Counted from the first letter of the stretch, positions 1-8,948 are shown. The stretch is DNA of 64,000 bases from CAIVAT01 sp964473485 (GCA_964473485.1 CAYYPH010000015.1:1-64000), one strand, 5' to 3'. The notes: a model not told the origin generated them from the sequence alone. Numbers and translations: made by a program.

Positions 1-164
1 CCCGTCGGGGTGGGGGGACCCCGTCGGGGTGGGGGGACCCCGTCGGGGTGGAGGGACCCCGTCGGGGTGGAGGGACCCCGTCGGGGTGGGGGGACCCCGT
101 CGGGGTGGGGGGACCCCGTCGGGGTGGAGGGACCCCGTCGGGGTGGAGGGACCCCGTCGGGGTC
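1..164. repeat. Tandem array of 19-bp palindromic units
   Basis: Nine copies, the first truncated by the window edge, of a 19-bp unit. Each copy carries the perfect inverted repeat ACCCCG-T-CGGGGT followed by a purine-rich spacer. The gtcgggg core recurs at 4, 23, 42, 61, 80, 99, 118, 137 and 156, so the period is exactly 19. Spacers come in two versions, tgggggga and tggaggga, ordered G,G,A,A,G,G,A,A, which gives a higher-order period of 76 bp. The array ends 74 bases before gcvP. It continues left of the window, so its full length is unknown. Open frames through it only translate the repeat and are not genes. Confidence 0.97.
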
Positions 165-172
165 TGTTTCTG

Positions 173-206
173 TTGTTTAACAATTCACAAAGTTTTGATA
201 CCTTTG
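173..206 (+). promoter_or_regulatory. Probable gcvP promoter
   Basis: The Bacteroidota -7 motif TAnnTTTG is matched exactly by TACCTTTG at 199-206. Upstream there is TTG at 173-175 and TTTA at 176-179, the latter at the preferred 19-base spacing with one mismatch to TTTG. Transcription would begin near 213, leaving a leader of about 25 bases. That leader is too short for a glycine riboswitch. Confidence 0.5.
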
Positions 207-237
207 CCCGCAGCGAAAAACTTAAAAAGGACTATAT

Positions 238-3096
238 ATGATCACCAACAACTTTGCAAGAAGGCACAACGGCCCCTTTGGAAATGAGATTGATACCATG
301 CTCAATAAGATCGGCGTTTCATCCATTGACCAATTGATCGATCAAACTGTACCAGCAGCAATCAGGATGAAGGAACCACTTATCCTTCCCGCTGGTATGA
401 ACGAATTCCAGTACCTGAACCACATCAAGGCCATTGGTGCGAAAAACAAACTCTTTAAAAGTTTTATCGGCATGGGTTACTATGACACCATTGTGCCGGC
501 AGTCGTCCTCAGGAATATCCTGGAAAATCCCGGTTGGTACACAGCGTATACCCCTTACCAGGCTGAAATATCACAGGGCAGGCTCGAGGCTTTGCTGAAT
601 TTCCAGACCATGGTCTGCGACCTGACAGCCATGCCCATTGCCAATGCATCGCTGCTTGACGAGGGAACGGCTGCAGCCGAGGCAATGATCATGTTATTTA
701 ACAGCCGTTCGAGGGAGGCGGTAAAACGCGGCGCAAACCGTTTTCTGGTTTCCGAAACCCTCTTCCCGCAATCCGTTGACGTGATCAAAACCCGGGCAAT
801 ACCATTGGGCATTGAGTTGGTAAGCGGGAAACTGGAAGATTTTGACTTCAATGAAATGGTGTTCGGATGCGTGATCCAATATCCGGATCAATACGGAGCC
901 GTTTCTGATCATACCGAATTTGTCAGAAAGGCGCACGATGCCGGAGTAATGGTTGCAGTCGCTGCCGATCTTCTCAGCCTTACCCTGCTGACTCCTCCCG
1001 GCGAATGGGGGGCCGACATTGTATTCGGAACCACACAGCGTTTCGGCATCCCGATGGGTTATGGCGGTCCGCATGCTGCTTACTTTGCTACCCGCGATGA
1101 GTACAAGCGGCAGATGCCCGGCCGAATAATCGGCGTTTCGGTGGATGCAAACGGCAACAGGGCTTTGCGAATGGCCCTTCAAACCCGCGAACAGCATATC
1201 AAGCGTGAAAAAGCCACCTCCAACATCTGTACTTCACAGGTGCTCCTTGCAGTGATGGCCGGCATGTATGCCGTTTATCACGGGCCCAAAGGACTCCGGC
1301 AGATTGCAAGGCACATCAACATCCTGACCGGCGTTTTATCGCAGGAGGTGAAACTGTATGGTTATGAACAGTTGAACATGAACTTTTTCGACACCGTGCT
1401 GATCAGAGTCCCTGAAAACATCAGTCTTGAAACCATCCGTTCGTTGTCTTTGCAGCATGAAATGAACCTCCGTTATATCGGCAGCAACAAGATCGGGATC
1501 AGCATTGATGAAACGACCTCGCTTACGGATATCAACACCCTTGTTGGCATCCTTGCAAAGGCCGCCGGAAGGAGCTATACCGAGTTTGTCTGCAACCCTA
1601 AAGAGTGCGAAAAGATACAGACTTTCCCTGCAAATCTTACCCGCACCTCTGCGTATCTCACACAGCCGGTCTTCAACAGTTTCCATTCTGAGACCGAGAT
1701 GATGCGTTATATCAAGAAGCTGGAGATCAAGGATCTAGCCCTGAACCGATCGATGATCCCCCTGGGGAGTTGCACCATGAAGTTAAACGCTGCTGCCGAG
1801 CTTTTTGCATTAAGCTATCCCGAATTCGGAGGCATGCATCCCTTTGTCCCGAAGGACCAGGCGGAGGGTTATCAGATACTGATCGATGGGTTGGCTAAAG
1901 ACCTTGCCACAATTACCGGTTTTGATTCAGTCTCTTTCATGCCCAACTCCGGAGCGGCCGGGGAATACACCGGACTCCTTGTCATCCGCGAGTATCATAT
2001 CGCCAACGGACAGGGTCACCGGAACATTTGCATCATCCCCTCCTCTGCCCACGGAACCAATCCCGCGAGCGCAGCCATGGCCGGGATGAAGATCGTGGTT
2101 GTCAAATGCGACGACCACGGGAATATTGACATCGACGATCTCCGCTCAAAGGCGGTTGAGAGTAAAGACTCACTCTCGTGCCTGATGATCACCTATCCCA
2201 GCACACATGGAGTTTTTGAGGAGGAGATACTGGAAATTATCGACATCATTCATGAAAACGGTGGACAGGTGTATATGGATGGCGCCAATATGAATGCCCA
2301 GGTTGGTCTTACAAGCCCGGGGCTGATTGGGGCCGATGTATGTCATCTGAATCTTCACAAGACATTCGCCATTCCTCACGGCGGAGGAGGCCCCGGCGAA
2401 GGACCCATTGCTGTTGCAAAACACCTCACCCCTTACATGCCAAAGCACGTCTGCATTGAGACCGGCGGCAAGGAAGGAATTTCAGCAGTTGCATCTGCCC
2501 CTTACGGCAGTGCCCTGATCCTGACCATTTCCTATGCATATATCAAGATGATGGGCGGAAGCGGACTCACCGAGGCTACAAAAATGGCCATACTCAACGC
2601 AAACTACCTCAAATCATGTCTTGAACCCCATTATCCGATCCTCTATTCGGGAAAAAACGGGCGCTGTGCTCATGAAATGATCGTCGACTGTAATGGAATA
2701 AGCAGGCAAACGGGCATCGGTGCGATCGACATTGCCAAGCGACTGATGGATTATGGATTTCATGCTCCCACGGTGGCCTTCCCGGTACACGGTACGCTCA
2801 TGGTCGAACCCACCGAAAGTGAACCTTTCTCGGAATTAAACCGGTTCATCGAAGCCATGATCATGATCAAAGGTGAGATTGACGAGATTGCCGGAGGAAT
2901 TGCTGACAAGACAAACAACGTAATCATGAAGGCTCCGCATACCGCCCTGATGGTCTCTTCCGATGAATGGACGCACCCCTATTCTCGGCAAAAGGCGGCA
3001 TTCCCGGTTGACTCACTGAGGGAAGATAAATACTGGCCCACAGTTACCCGGATCGACGATGCCTTTGGTGACCGGAACCTTTGCTGCACGGTTTAG
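238..3096 (+). CDS. gcvP: Glycine dehydrogenase (decarboxylating), P-protein
   Basis: This 952-residue protein is the pyridoxal-phosphate subunit of the glycine cleavage system. It decarboxylates glycine and passes the aminomethyl group to lipoyl-GcvH in the cytoplasm. Its length matches the fused single-chain P-protein (alpha2 type), with the N-terminal P1-like and C-terminal P2-like halves in one frame. The cofactor lysine is K708 in HLNLHKTF, followed by the glycine-rich loop PHGGGGPG. The first half carries the expected GTTQRFG and GYGGPHAAYFA segments. The ATG at 238 lies about 25 bases after the predicted transcription start. gcvT and gcvH are not adjacent. Lipoamide dehydrogenase (9124) and glyA (48087), which act with it, are elsewhere in the window. 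No frameshift or missing residue is apparent. Confidence 0.98.
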   Translation: MITNNFARRHNGPFGNEIDTMLNKIGVSSIDQLIDQTVPAAIRMKEPLILPAGMNEFQYLNHIKAIGAKNKLFKSFIGMGYYDTIVPAVVLRNILENPGWYTAYTPYQAEISQGRLEALLNFQTMVCDLTAMPIANASLLDEGTAAAEAMIMLFNSRSREAVKRGANRFLVSETLFPQSVDVIKTRAIPLGIELVSGKLEDFDFNEMVFGCVIQYPDQYGAVSDHTEFVRKAHDAGVMVAVAADLLSLTLLTPPGEWGADIVFGTTQRFGIPMGYGGPHAAYFATRDEYKRQMPGRIIGVSVDANGNRALRMALQTREQHIKREKATSNICTSQVLLAVMAGMYAVYHGPKGLRQIARHINILTGVLSQEVKLYGYEQLNMNFFDTVLIRVPENISLETIRSLSLQHEMNLRYIGSNKIGISIDETTSLTDINTLVGILAKAAGRSYTEFVCNPKECEKIQTFPANLTRTSAYLTQPVFNSFHSETEMMRYIKKLEIKDLALNRSMIPLGSCTMKLNAAAELFALSYPEFGGMHPFVPKDQAEGYQILIDGLAKDLATITGFDSVSFMPNSGAAGEYTGLLVIREYHIANGQGHRNICIIPSSAHGTNPASAAMAGMKIVVVKCDDHGNIDIDDLRSKAVESKDSLSCLMITYPSTHGVFEEEILEIIDIIHENGGQVYMDGANMNAQVGLTSPGLIGADVCHLNLHKTFAIPHGGGGPGEGPIAVAKHLTPYMPKHVCIETGGKEGISAVASAPYGSALILTISYAYIKMMGGSGLTEATKMAILNANYLKSCLEPHYPILYSGKNGRCAHEMIVDCNGISRQTGIGAIDIAKRLMDYGFHAPTVAFPVHGTLMVEPTESEPFSELNRFIEAMIMIKGEIDEIAGGIADKTNNVIMKAPHTALMVSSDEWTHPYSRQKAAFPVDSLREDKYWPTVTRIDDAFGDRNLCCTV

Positions 3097-3125
3097 TGAA
3101 CACTCGGAAAAGAGGGTTCACTTTT
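3095..3125 (+). terminator. Hairpin terminator between convergent genes
   Basis: AGTGAAC (3095-3101) pairs perfectly with GTTCACT (3116-3122). Inside are one mismatch, a CTC/GAG extension and a GGAAAA loop, and a short T run follows at 3122-3125. The stem begins inside the gcvP stop codon (3094-3096) and contains the esterase stop codon of the other strand (3118-3120). It can therefore end transcripts from the left and possibly from the right. Confidence 0.6.
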
Positions 3126-4104
3126 GACTGGCGATCCAGGAGTCGATTTTACGGAGGGCCTGATAGCCCTGCTTCAGGATTCCAATGTAACTCAGAAAAC
3201 CATGAATCATCTCTTCATAAACCAATGTGGAGACCTCCACTCCTGATTCTTTCAGTCTCTCAGCATACATCAGGCCTTCGTCCCGCAATGGGTCATGACC
3301 CGAAACGATAACCAGGGCAGGGGGGAGACCCCTCAGATCGGCCTTCCTGAGTGGAGAAACATATTGATTATCAGCATCATCCTGGTTTTCAAGATACTGG
3401 TTCCAGAACCATACCATATCGGTCTTCGAAAGGCCGTAACCATCAGCAAACTCAAGATATGACTGCTTTTCCGGCTTCCAGAAATCGGTAACCGGGTATA
3501 TCAGAATTTGCCCTGCAATGTTTTTACAGCCAGGACCTTGATCTTTACCGGCCGACCGCCATTCGTCCCGCAGCCGCAGGGCGGTAACCGCTGCCAGGTT
3601 CCCTCCCGCACTGTCTCCTGCAAGGAACATCTTTTCAACTGGCAAATCCCATTGACCGGCATTTTTAAGTATCCAGTCAGTTGCCTCAAAACAATCCTCC
3701 ACAGCGACCGGAAATTTATATTCAGGGGATCTCCTGTAACCAACAGAAACCACGTATGCTGAAGCGGTATCGCACAAATGCGTACAGATCGGATCGTAAG
3801 TGTCGAGATCAAAAAAGACCCAGCCTCCGCCATGAAAGAAAACAATAACTGGAGTATTCTCGTCAAAGCCTTGTTGTTCCTTTCTCACAGGGACATAAAC
3901 CCTGACCGGCAGATCTCTACCGGCCAGGGACAACCGATAATTCCTGATCTGGCCTACATCCTTAACAGGTATGTTCATACTGGCCATGCCATTTTCGACC
4001 TGTTCCCTTGCAAGTGCAAGCGGGATGTCGTAAATATGAGGTTGTGCAGCTGCCGCAATGGCAGTCAGAAGGGCCTTTGCCTTGGGATCAAGAGATCTTT
4101 CCAT
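3118..4104 (-). CDS. Alpha/beta hydrolase, hormone-sensitive-lipase-type esterase
   Basis: A 328-residue cytoplasmic alpha/beta-hydrolase of the hormone-sensitive lipase (family IV) esterase group. The oxyanion-hole motif HGGGW is at residues 91-95, the nucleophile elbow GDSAGG has Ser165, and the other triad members are Asp271 (SGHDPLRDE) and His301 (MIHGF). Enzymes of this family hydrolyse short-chain acyl esters, but the natural substrate cannot be told from sequence. There is no signal peptide. It lies 20 bases downstream of the methionine gamma-lyase-like gene on the same strand and is probably co-transcribed. A metabolic link between the two is only a guess. Confidence 0.9.
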   Translation of the reverse strand: MERSLDPKAKALLTAIAAAAQPHIYDIPLALAREQVENGMASMNIPVKDVGQIRNYRLSLAGRDLPVRVYVPVRKEQQGFDENTPVIVFFHGGGWVFFDLDTYDPICTHLCDTASAYVVSVGYRRSPEYKFPVAVEDCFEATDWILKNAGQWDLPVEKMFLAGDSAGGNLAAVTALRLRDEWRSAGKDQGPGCKNIAGQILIYPVTDFWKPEKQSYLEFADGYGLSKTDMVWFWNQYLENQDDADNQYVSPLRKADLRGLPPALVIVSGHDPLRDEGLMYAERLKESGVEVSTLVYEEMIHGFLSYIGILKQGYQALRKIDSWIASQK

Positions 4105-4124
4105 GGTGGTTCAGTGTGGTTCAT

Positions 4125-5321
4125 TTACATCCGGTCAAGGCATGATTTGATCTTTTGCCATGTATTTTCGATATCCTGATCGAGCCCGACCGAGAAACGA
4201 ACCAGGCCTTCTGAAAGTCCCATCTCCTTTTGGATCTCTTCAGGGACTTCAGAGGATGTACTTTTTCCGGAGTTGCTGAACAATGTTTTAAAATATCCAA
4301 GGCTGACGGCCAGGTAACCAACCCCGGCGTGCTCCATCATTTCCATTAGTTTTGCTGCGCGATCGGCCGTACCCATGTCGATGGCAATCAGTCCGCCGAA
4401 CCCGAATTCCGGATTCATCATCCTCTTGAGCGTTTCGTGTCCCGGATGGTCTTCAAGCCCGGGATAGTTAATCTTAACGTTACATTCCCTGAACTTCCTG
4501 GCCAGGTAATCAGCGTTCCTGCTATGCTGTTTCATCCGGATATGGAGGGTATGCAGGTTTTTCAGGATGCCCGATGATCGCAGGGGATCCAGTGCAGGGC
4601 CAAGCAACATTGCAGTACCGTCATTCACATTGCTGAGGGCATCGATAAAATCTTTGGATGCACAAATCGCTCCGGCTACGCAATCATTCTTTCCGTTGAT
4701 AAATTTGGTCATGCTGTAAATCACCACATGGGCTCCCTGCAGTGCCGGAGCCACAATCATGGGTGTGAAAGTATTATCCACCACCAGTTTAATCCCGTGA
4801 TCATTTGCAATCCCGGCCAGGGCTGGCAGGTCGGAGATCTGAAGCAGCGGATTGGTCATGGTCTCCGTGTAGATCATCTTCGTATTCGGACGTATCGCCT
4901 TCCTGACATCCTCAAGCTTCGTGATGTCGACAAAGGTCACCTCGATATTGAATTTTTTCACATAGTTGTATAAAAAGGCAAACGTTCCGCCGTAGGTGGT
5001 CAGACTGCAAACGATATGATCGCCGCTGTTGCAGATCTGCAAAATGGAACAAGTGATGGCGGCCATCCCCGAAGCAGTCACCCATGCAGATTCGGTACCC
5101 TCCATGACAGCGAGGGCATCAGCAAGATATTTGTTGCTGGGATTCCAGTGCCTGGAATAGAGAAAGCAACCTTCGGCCTCGCCCTGGAATGTTTCGAGCA
5201 TTGTCTTAGCCTGCATAAAGGTAAAGGTGGCAGAATCACACACCGAGGGGTTTACATCGCCATATTCCCCAAACTGGAGCAATTCAAAGATCTTTGTGGA
5301 TGGATCATTTTTCATAGACAA
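4125..5321 (-). CDS. Cys/Met-metabolism PLP enzyme, methionine gamma-lyase-like
   Basis: A 398-residue member of the trans-sulfuration family of pyridoxal-phosphate enzymes. The Schiff-base lysine is K206 in SMTKFINGKND. The phosphate-binding segment SGMAAI is near residues 84-89, and the cofactor-stacking and Asp region is VVDNTFTPM near 180-188. The substrate motif reads YSRHWNPS (55-62), where classical members have YSRxxNPT. Family members include methionine gamma-lyase, cystathionine gamma-lyase and O-acetylhomoserine sulfhydrylase, and sequence alone does not decide between them. A promoter with both elements lies just upstream (5380-5410), so this gene starts its own transcript and the esterase probably follows. 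Confidence 0.85.
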   Translation of the reverse strand: MSMKNDPSTKIFELLQFGEYGDVNPSVCDSATFTFMQAKTMLETFQGEAEGCFLYSRHWNPSNKYLADALAVMEGTESAWVTASGMAAITCSILQICNSGDHIVCSLTTYGGTFAFLYNYVKKFNIEVTFVDITKLEDVRKAIRPNTKMIYTETMTNPLLQISDLPALAGIANDHGIKLVVDNTFTPMIVAPALQGAHVVIYSMTKFINGKNDCVAGAICASKDFIDALSNVNDGTAMLLGPALDPLRSSGILKNLHTLHIRMKQHSRNADYLARKFRECNVKINYPGLEDHPGHETLKRMMNPEFGFGGLIAIDMGTADRAAKLMEMMEHAGVGYLAVSLGYFKTLFSNSGKSTSSEVPEEIQKEMGLSEGLVRFSVGLDQDIENTWQKIKSCLDRM

Positions 5322-5379
5322 ACTGATTAAATGGGATAATGATTAACGAAAGGCCTGGCACCGAGGCAGGACCATCGCG

Positions 5380-5410
5380 CAAAATTAACACATTGCTGAG
5401 TAATTGAAAA
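5380..5410 (-). promoter_or_regulatory. Promoter for the methionine gamma-lyase-like gene
   Basis: Read on the minus strand, TAATTTTG (5387-5380) matches the Bacteroidota -7 motif TAnnTTTG exactly. TTTT (5410-5407) stands 19 bases upstream at the -33 position, one mismatch from TTTG. The leader would be about 50 bases. This separates the gene from the thrH-thrC operon behind it. Confidence 0.6.
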
Positions 5411-5440
5411 GGAATCTGATGAATCAGTAACGAAAAAGCC

Positions 5441-6046
5441 TTACACCAGATGGCGTGCCGTCAGCAGTTGTTTCAGCACATCATAGTCATCAACAACCGG
5501 GAACTGCGGAAAATCCCTGATCACGTTTGCTGGAGGCCGGAAAAGGATCCCGACTTCGGCCTGCTGCAGCATGCTGCAGTCGTTGTACGAATCGCCCATC
5601 GCAATCACCTGGTAGTTAAGTGATTGAAGTGCCTCCACCGTGCGCCGTTTCGGATCGGCCTGTCGAAGTTTATAACCGGTGATCCTCCCGGTTTCATCCG
5701 TTATCAGCGAGTGACAGAACAGGGTTGGCCTGCCCAGCTGTTGCATCAGGGGATCGGCGAATTGGATGAAGGTATCGGAAACCACGATGAGTTGTGTCCG
5801 CTCCTTTAACCAACCAATGAACTCCAGGGCACCTGGGAGCGGCCGGATGAGGGCAATTACTTCCTGGATGTCGGGCAACTTCAAACCATGACGGTCGAGA
5901 ATTTCCATTCGCTGATGCATCAGCAGGTCATAGTCAGGTTCGTCACGGGTGGTACGGCGAAGTTCAGCAATCCCGGTTTTTTCGGCGACATTGATCCACA
6001 CTTCCGGAACAAAAACGCCTTCAAGGTCAGAACAAACAATATTCAT
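5441..6046 (-). CDS. thrH: Phosphoserine phosphatase / homoserine phosphotransferase
   Basis: A 201-residue HAD-superfamily protein closely resembling ThrH, the enzyme that moves phosphate from phosphoserine to homoserine or hydrolyses phosphoserine. Motif I is CSDLEGV with the DxE pair characteristic of ThrH in place of DxD. Motif II is VVSDTF and motif IV is GDSYND. The family length of about 205 residues matches. It follows threonine synthase with a 53-base gap on the same strand. Its likely job is therefore to supply O-phosphohomoserine to ThrC. No ordinary homoserine kinase (thrB) is present in the window. It could also act as the serine-pathway phosphatase. Confidence 0.88.
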   Translation of the reverse strand: MNIVCSDLEGVFVPEVWINVAEKTGIAELRRTTRDEPDYDLLMHQRMEILDRHGLKLPDIQEVIALIRPLPGALEFIGWLKERTQLIVVSDTFIQFADPLMQQLGRPTLFCHSLITDETGRITGYKLRQADPKRRTVEALQSLNYQVIAMGDSYNDCSMLQQAEVGILFRPPANVIRDFPQFPVVDDYDVLKQLLTARHLV

Positions 6047-6099
6047 CGATAACGTCAGGATTTTGGGAATGATTAAGCAATGGGTTCTGAATATCTGAT

Positions 6100-7476
6100 T
6101 TATGGTAAAAATGTATCAAGGAGATACGTTTTGAACTCCGTGAATTCCGTCCCAATTTCCGTTATAAATTCCTGCCTTTCGTCAAGACCGGCAAGACTTG
6201 GCGGAACCGGAGGATCAAAACCAAGAAGTTGCCTGATCTCATCAGGAAATTTAGCCGGGTGAGCGGTTTCGAGTGAGACGCAAAGCTGCTCGTTCTTTTC
6301 GGCCGGCAGGCAAGTACCGAGATACCGGTCAAGGGCGGCCCATCCCACAGCTCCGTGAGGTTCAAGTAAAACGGCATAATCCCTGTAAGTTTTCCGGATG
6401 GTCTCGCGGGTAAGTTCATCACTGATGCTTACTGAGAAGATTTTTTTCCTCATATCATCAAGGCCGGCTTGCCGGTGAATGATCCCCTGTTCGTCCATCT
6501 GCCCGCCGAAAAGGTGCACAAGCCGGGCAAGGTTGCTGGGATGACCAACATTCATGGCGCTGGAGATACAGTTTTTCGAAGGTTCTATCTTGTTATACCG
6601 ACCAGTTTGGAGGTACGCCGGGTATTCATCGTTCGCATTGGTGGCAATAATGAATTTTCCGACCGGCAACCCCATTCGTTCAGAAAGGACACCTCCCATC
6701 ATGTCGCCAAAATTCCCGGAAGGAACGGAAAAGATGATCTTTTCTCCTCGTTCGCAATCTGCCAGGCGCGACCATGCATAAAAGTAATAGACGATCTGGG
6801 GAATCAGCCGGCCTATATTGATGGAATTTGCCGATGAAAGTGACAGACCGGAAAGATCAGGATCGGAAAATGCCCGTTTAACCAATGCCTGGCAATCATC
6901 AAACTTTGCTTCGAGTGAAAGAATATGAATGTTGTTTCCGAGGGTTGTCATCTGCCGTCGCTGCCTGTCGGTCACCTCCGACCTGGGGAACAGGACAACG
7001 ACCCTGATGTTATTCATCCCATAGAATGCGTTGGCCACAGCCGAGCCTGTATCGCCTGAAGTTGCCGTAAGTATGAGCAATTTCCGGTTTTCCCTGTCCA
7101 GGTAGTATTGCATGAGTCTTGCCATCATCCTGGCAGCAAAGTCCTTGAAAGAGGCGGTAGGGCCCCTGTCGAGCCGCATGATGTAGTTCCGTCCGGAGAC
7201 GGGTTCCAGGGGAACCGGAAAATCATAGGATGCCCTGGTAATCGCTTGCAATATCTCCGTATCAATTTCGCCGTACAGAAAAGACCAAGCAACCCGGAAT
7301 GCGATCTCATCATAGTTAAGCCCCGGAAATTCTTTCAGCATTTCGCCGGAGATCTGTGGAATGGTCACCGGCATGTAAAGTCCCCGGTCCGGGGCCTGCC
7401 CGCTGAGAAGGGCCTGACTGAAAGTAACGGGCTGAGCTTTCCCGTTGGTCGAGCAAAAAAGCAATCTCTCTTTCAT
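6100..7476 (-). CDS. thrC: Threonine synthase
   Basis: A 458-residue fold-type II PLP enzyme that converts O-phosphohomoserine to threonine in the cytoplasm. The cofactor lysine is K111 in GPTASFKDFAARM, and the phosphate-binding segment TSGDTGSAVA follows about 50 residues later. Length and motifs fit the longer bacterial and fungal threonine synthases. Its ATG overlaps the TAA stop of the upstream PLP enzyme by one base, so translation of the two is probably coupled. thrH follows downstream and probably supplies the substrate. Confidence 0.96.
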   Translation of the reverse strand: MKERLLFCSTNGKAQPVTFSQALLSGQAPDRGLYMPVTIPQISGEMLKEFPGLNYDEIAFRVAWSFLYGEIDTEILQAITRASYDFPVPLEPVSGRNYIMRLDRGPTASFKDFAARMMARLMQYYLDRENRKLLILTATSGDTGSAVANAFYGMNNIRVVVLFPRSEVTDRQRRQMTTLGNNIHILSLEAKFDDCQALVKRAFSDPDLSGLSLSSANSINIGRLIPQIVYYFYAWSRLADCERGEKIIFSVPSGNFGDMMGGVLSERMGLPVGKFIIATNANDEYPAYLQTGRYNKIEPSKNCISSAMNVGHPSNLARLVHLFGGQMDEQGIIHRQAGLDDMRKKIFSVSISDELTRETIRKTYRDYAVLLEPHGAVGWAALDRYLGTCLPAEKNEQLCVSLETAHPAKFPDEIRQLLGFDPPVPPSLAGLDERQEFITEIGTEFTEFKTYLLDTFLP

Positions 7477-8948
7477 TATATCTCTTTTCGCATTGACGAA
7501 GCGGATGCGCCACCGGCGGAATAAGCCGGTGCAGTGACTGAAACCTTCCTGCCATCGAGTACTGAAAGGGCCTGATCGAGGTCGGATATGATGTCGTCGG
7601 GATGTTCAGCCCCAACACACAACCGGATTAAATTCGAAGGGATCCCTGCCAGCTTCCGGCCCTCCTCCCCCTGCTGCGAATGGGTTGATATGGCCGGGAT
7701 GGTGGCCACCGATTTAATCCTTCCCAGGTCTGTAGCCCTCCATATCCTGACGAAAGCGCTGAAAACCTTACGGGTGTCGGCAGCATCTCCCCTGACCAGG
7801 AACGACATCAGATGTCCGTATCGATTTACAGGGGCGCCGTATTGCGAATCCAGTTCGGAATCAGCCAGGAAGAGATACCTCGATGCCAGTTCATGCAGGG
7901 GGTGGGATTTTAGTCCAAGGTATTCAACCCGTTCAATATGCGGATGTTGAGAAAGATATTCGGCAATTCTCAGGGTGTTCCTGCTTAACGTATCCATCCG
8001 CATCCTGAGAGTTCTGATATCATTGATGGCCAGAATTGCCGTAAGTGGTGAGATGCAGGGACCGTTGTCGCGATTGGGCAACAATTTAAGATAATTGGCA
8101 AAATCAGCCTTCATTTCGGGTGATCCCACCCTTGAGACAATGTCCTTTTTAGAGATAACCGCACCCGAGATTCCAAATCCACTGGTCGACAGCGATTTAG
8201 TGACTGACTGAACCACGATGTCGGCTCCATGTGCCAGGGGTCTGAGCAAGGCAGGCGTTGCAACCGTGGAATCGATGATCAGTGGAATACCATATTTGTG
8301 CGCTAGTTTGGCCACGGCCTCAAGGTCAAAAAAGGCCTGGCTTGGATTACTGGGCATCTCACCATATAAAAAACGAGTATGATCATCGATAAGTGATTCC
8401 CAGGAGGAAAGGTCTGCCGAATTGACGACTTTCCGCCATTCGATCCTGCGTTCAGCATCTTTCCTGATGGAGAACTGCTGGTAGGTACCGCCGTATACCT
8501 GGGTGGTGGCAACGAAGTTGACAGGTGCGGAAGGATCCTCGGGATCGGCCACCAGGAACGGATCGACAGCGCTCTGGATGGCAGCCATTCCGGAAGATGT
8601 GGCAATGCAGGACGTTTCGAGACCGGTGCCGTAACCCTCAAGCAAGGCCAGAACCCCTTCGAGGTAATAAACAGAGGGGTTGGCTATTCTGGAATAACAC
8701 CATGTTGGTATGGTGTAGCCCAGGGCGGCTTCCATTTCATCGGCATCCCGGTATCCCTGTGAGGTTGACATGTAAACCGGTTCGATGATCGACCCCTGGT
8801 TGAAATCGAGCGCTTCCTGCATGGAGTAAATCCCGTGAGTCGCAATGGTATCAAACCGGCATCCGCTCATCCTTTTCAGATGATCTTTATGCCAGTCGAG
8901 CGCTTTTGAAGCAGCATTCTGATAAAATTCAATTCCCTTCTGAGTCAT
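7476..8948 (-). CDS. Cystathionine gamma-synthase-family PLP enzyme, atypical
   Basis: A 490-residue trans-sulfuration-type enzyme, about 100 residues longer than ordinary cystathionine gamma-synthase or O-acetylhomoserine sulfhydrylase. The cofactor lysine is K251 in QSVTKSLSTSGFG. Here the usual NGHSD-type segment after the lysine is replaced by STSGFG, so the exact reaction is uncertain. Other family landmarks are YSRIANPS, TSSGMAAI and IIDSTVATP. I chose the ATG at 8948 because the promoter at 8993-9023 would start transcription near 8986, downstream of the upstream in-frame ATG at 8996. The stop codon overlaps the thrC start. This suggests a role at the homoserine branch point between threonine and sulfur amino acids. 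Confidence 0.82.
   Translation of the reverse strand: MTQKGIEFYQNAASKALDWHKDHLKRMSGCRFDTIATHGIYSMQEALDFNQGSIIEPVYMSTSQGYRDADEMEAALGYTIPTWCYSRIANPSVYYLEGVLALLEGYGTGLETSCIATSSGMAAIQSAVDPFLVADPEDPSAPVNFVATTQVYGGTYQQFSIRKDAERRIEWRKVVNSADLSSWESLIDDHTRFLYGEMPSNPSQAFFDLEAVAKLAHKYGIPLIIDSTVATPALLRPLAHGADIVVQSVTKSLSTSGFGISGAVISKKDIVSRVGSPEMKADFANYLKLLPNRDNGPCISPLTAILAINDIRTLRMRMDTLSRNTLRIAEYLSQHPHIERVEYLGLKSHPLHELASRYLFLADSELDSQYGAPVNRYGHLMSFLVRGDAADTRKVFSAFVRIWRATDLGRIKSVATIPAISTHSQQGEEGRKLAGIPSNLIRLCVGAEHPDDIISDLDQALSVLDGRKVSVTAPAYSAGGASASSMRKEI

Noticed and set aside
1..164. CRISPR array
   Set aside because: The spacers between the palindromes are nearly identical (6-base purine runs), the units are 19 bp with no unique spacers, and no cas genes are present.
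1..237. Glycine riboswitch before gcvP
   Set aside because: The predicted leader is only about 25 bases and the rest is the repeat array, so there is no room for the aptamer.
29..287. Small open frames through the repeat array
   Set aside because: They translate the 19-bp repeat as a Gly-Pro-Arg-rich stretch and run out of it into the gcvP leader. No start signal or coding character of their own.
694..1197. 167-residue open frame on the minus strand inside gcvP
   Set aside because: It is the antisense shadow of the highly conserved gcvP frame and shows no recognisable domain.
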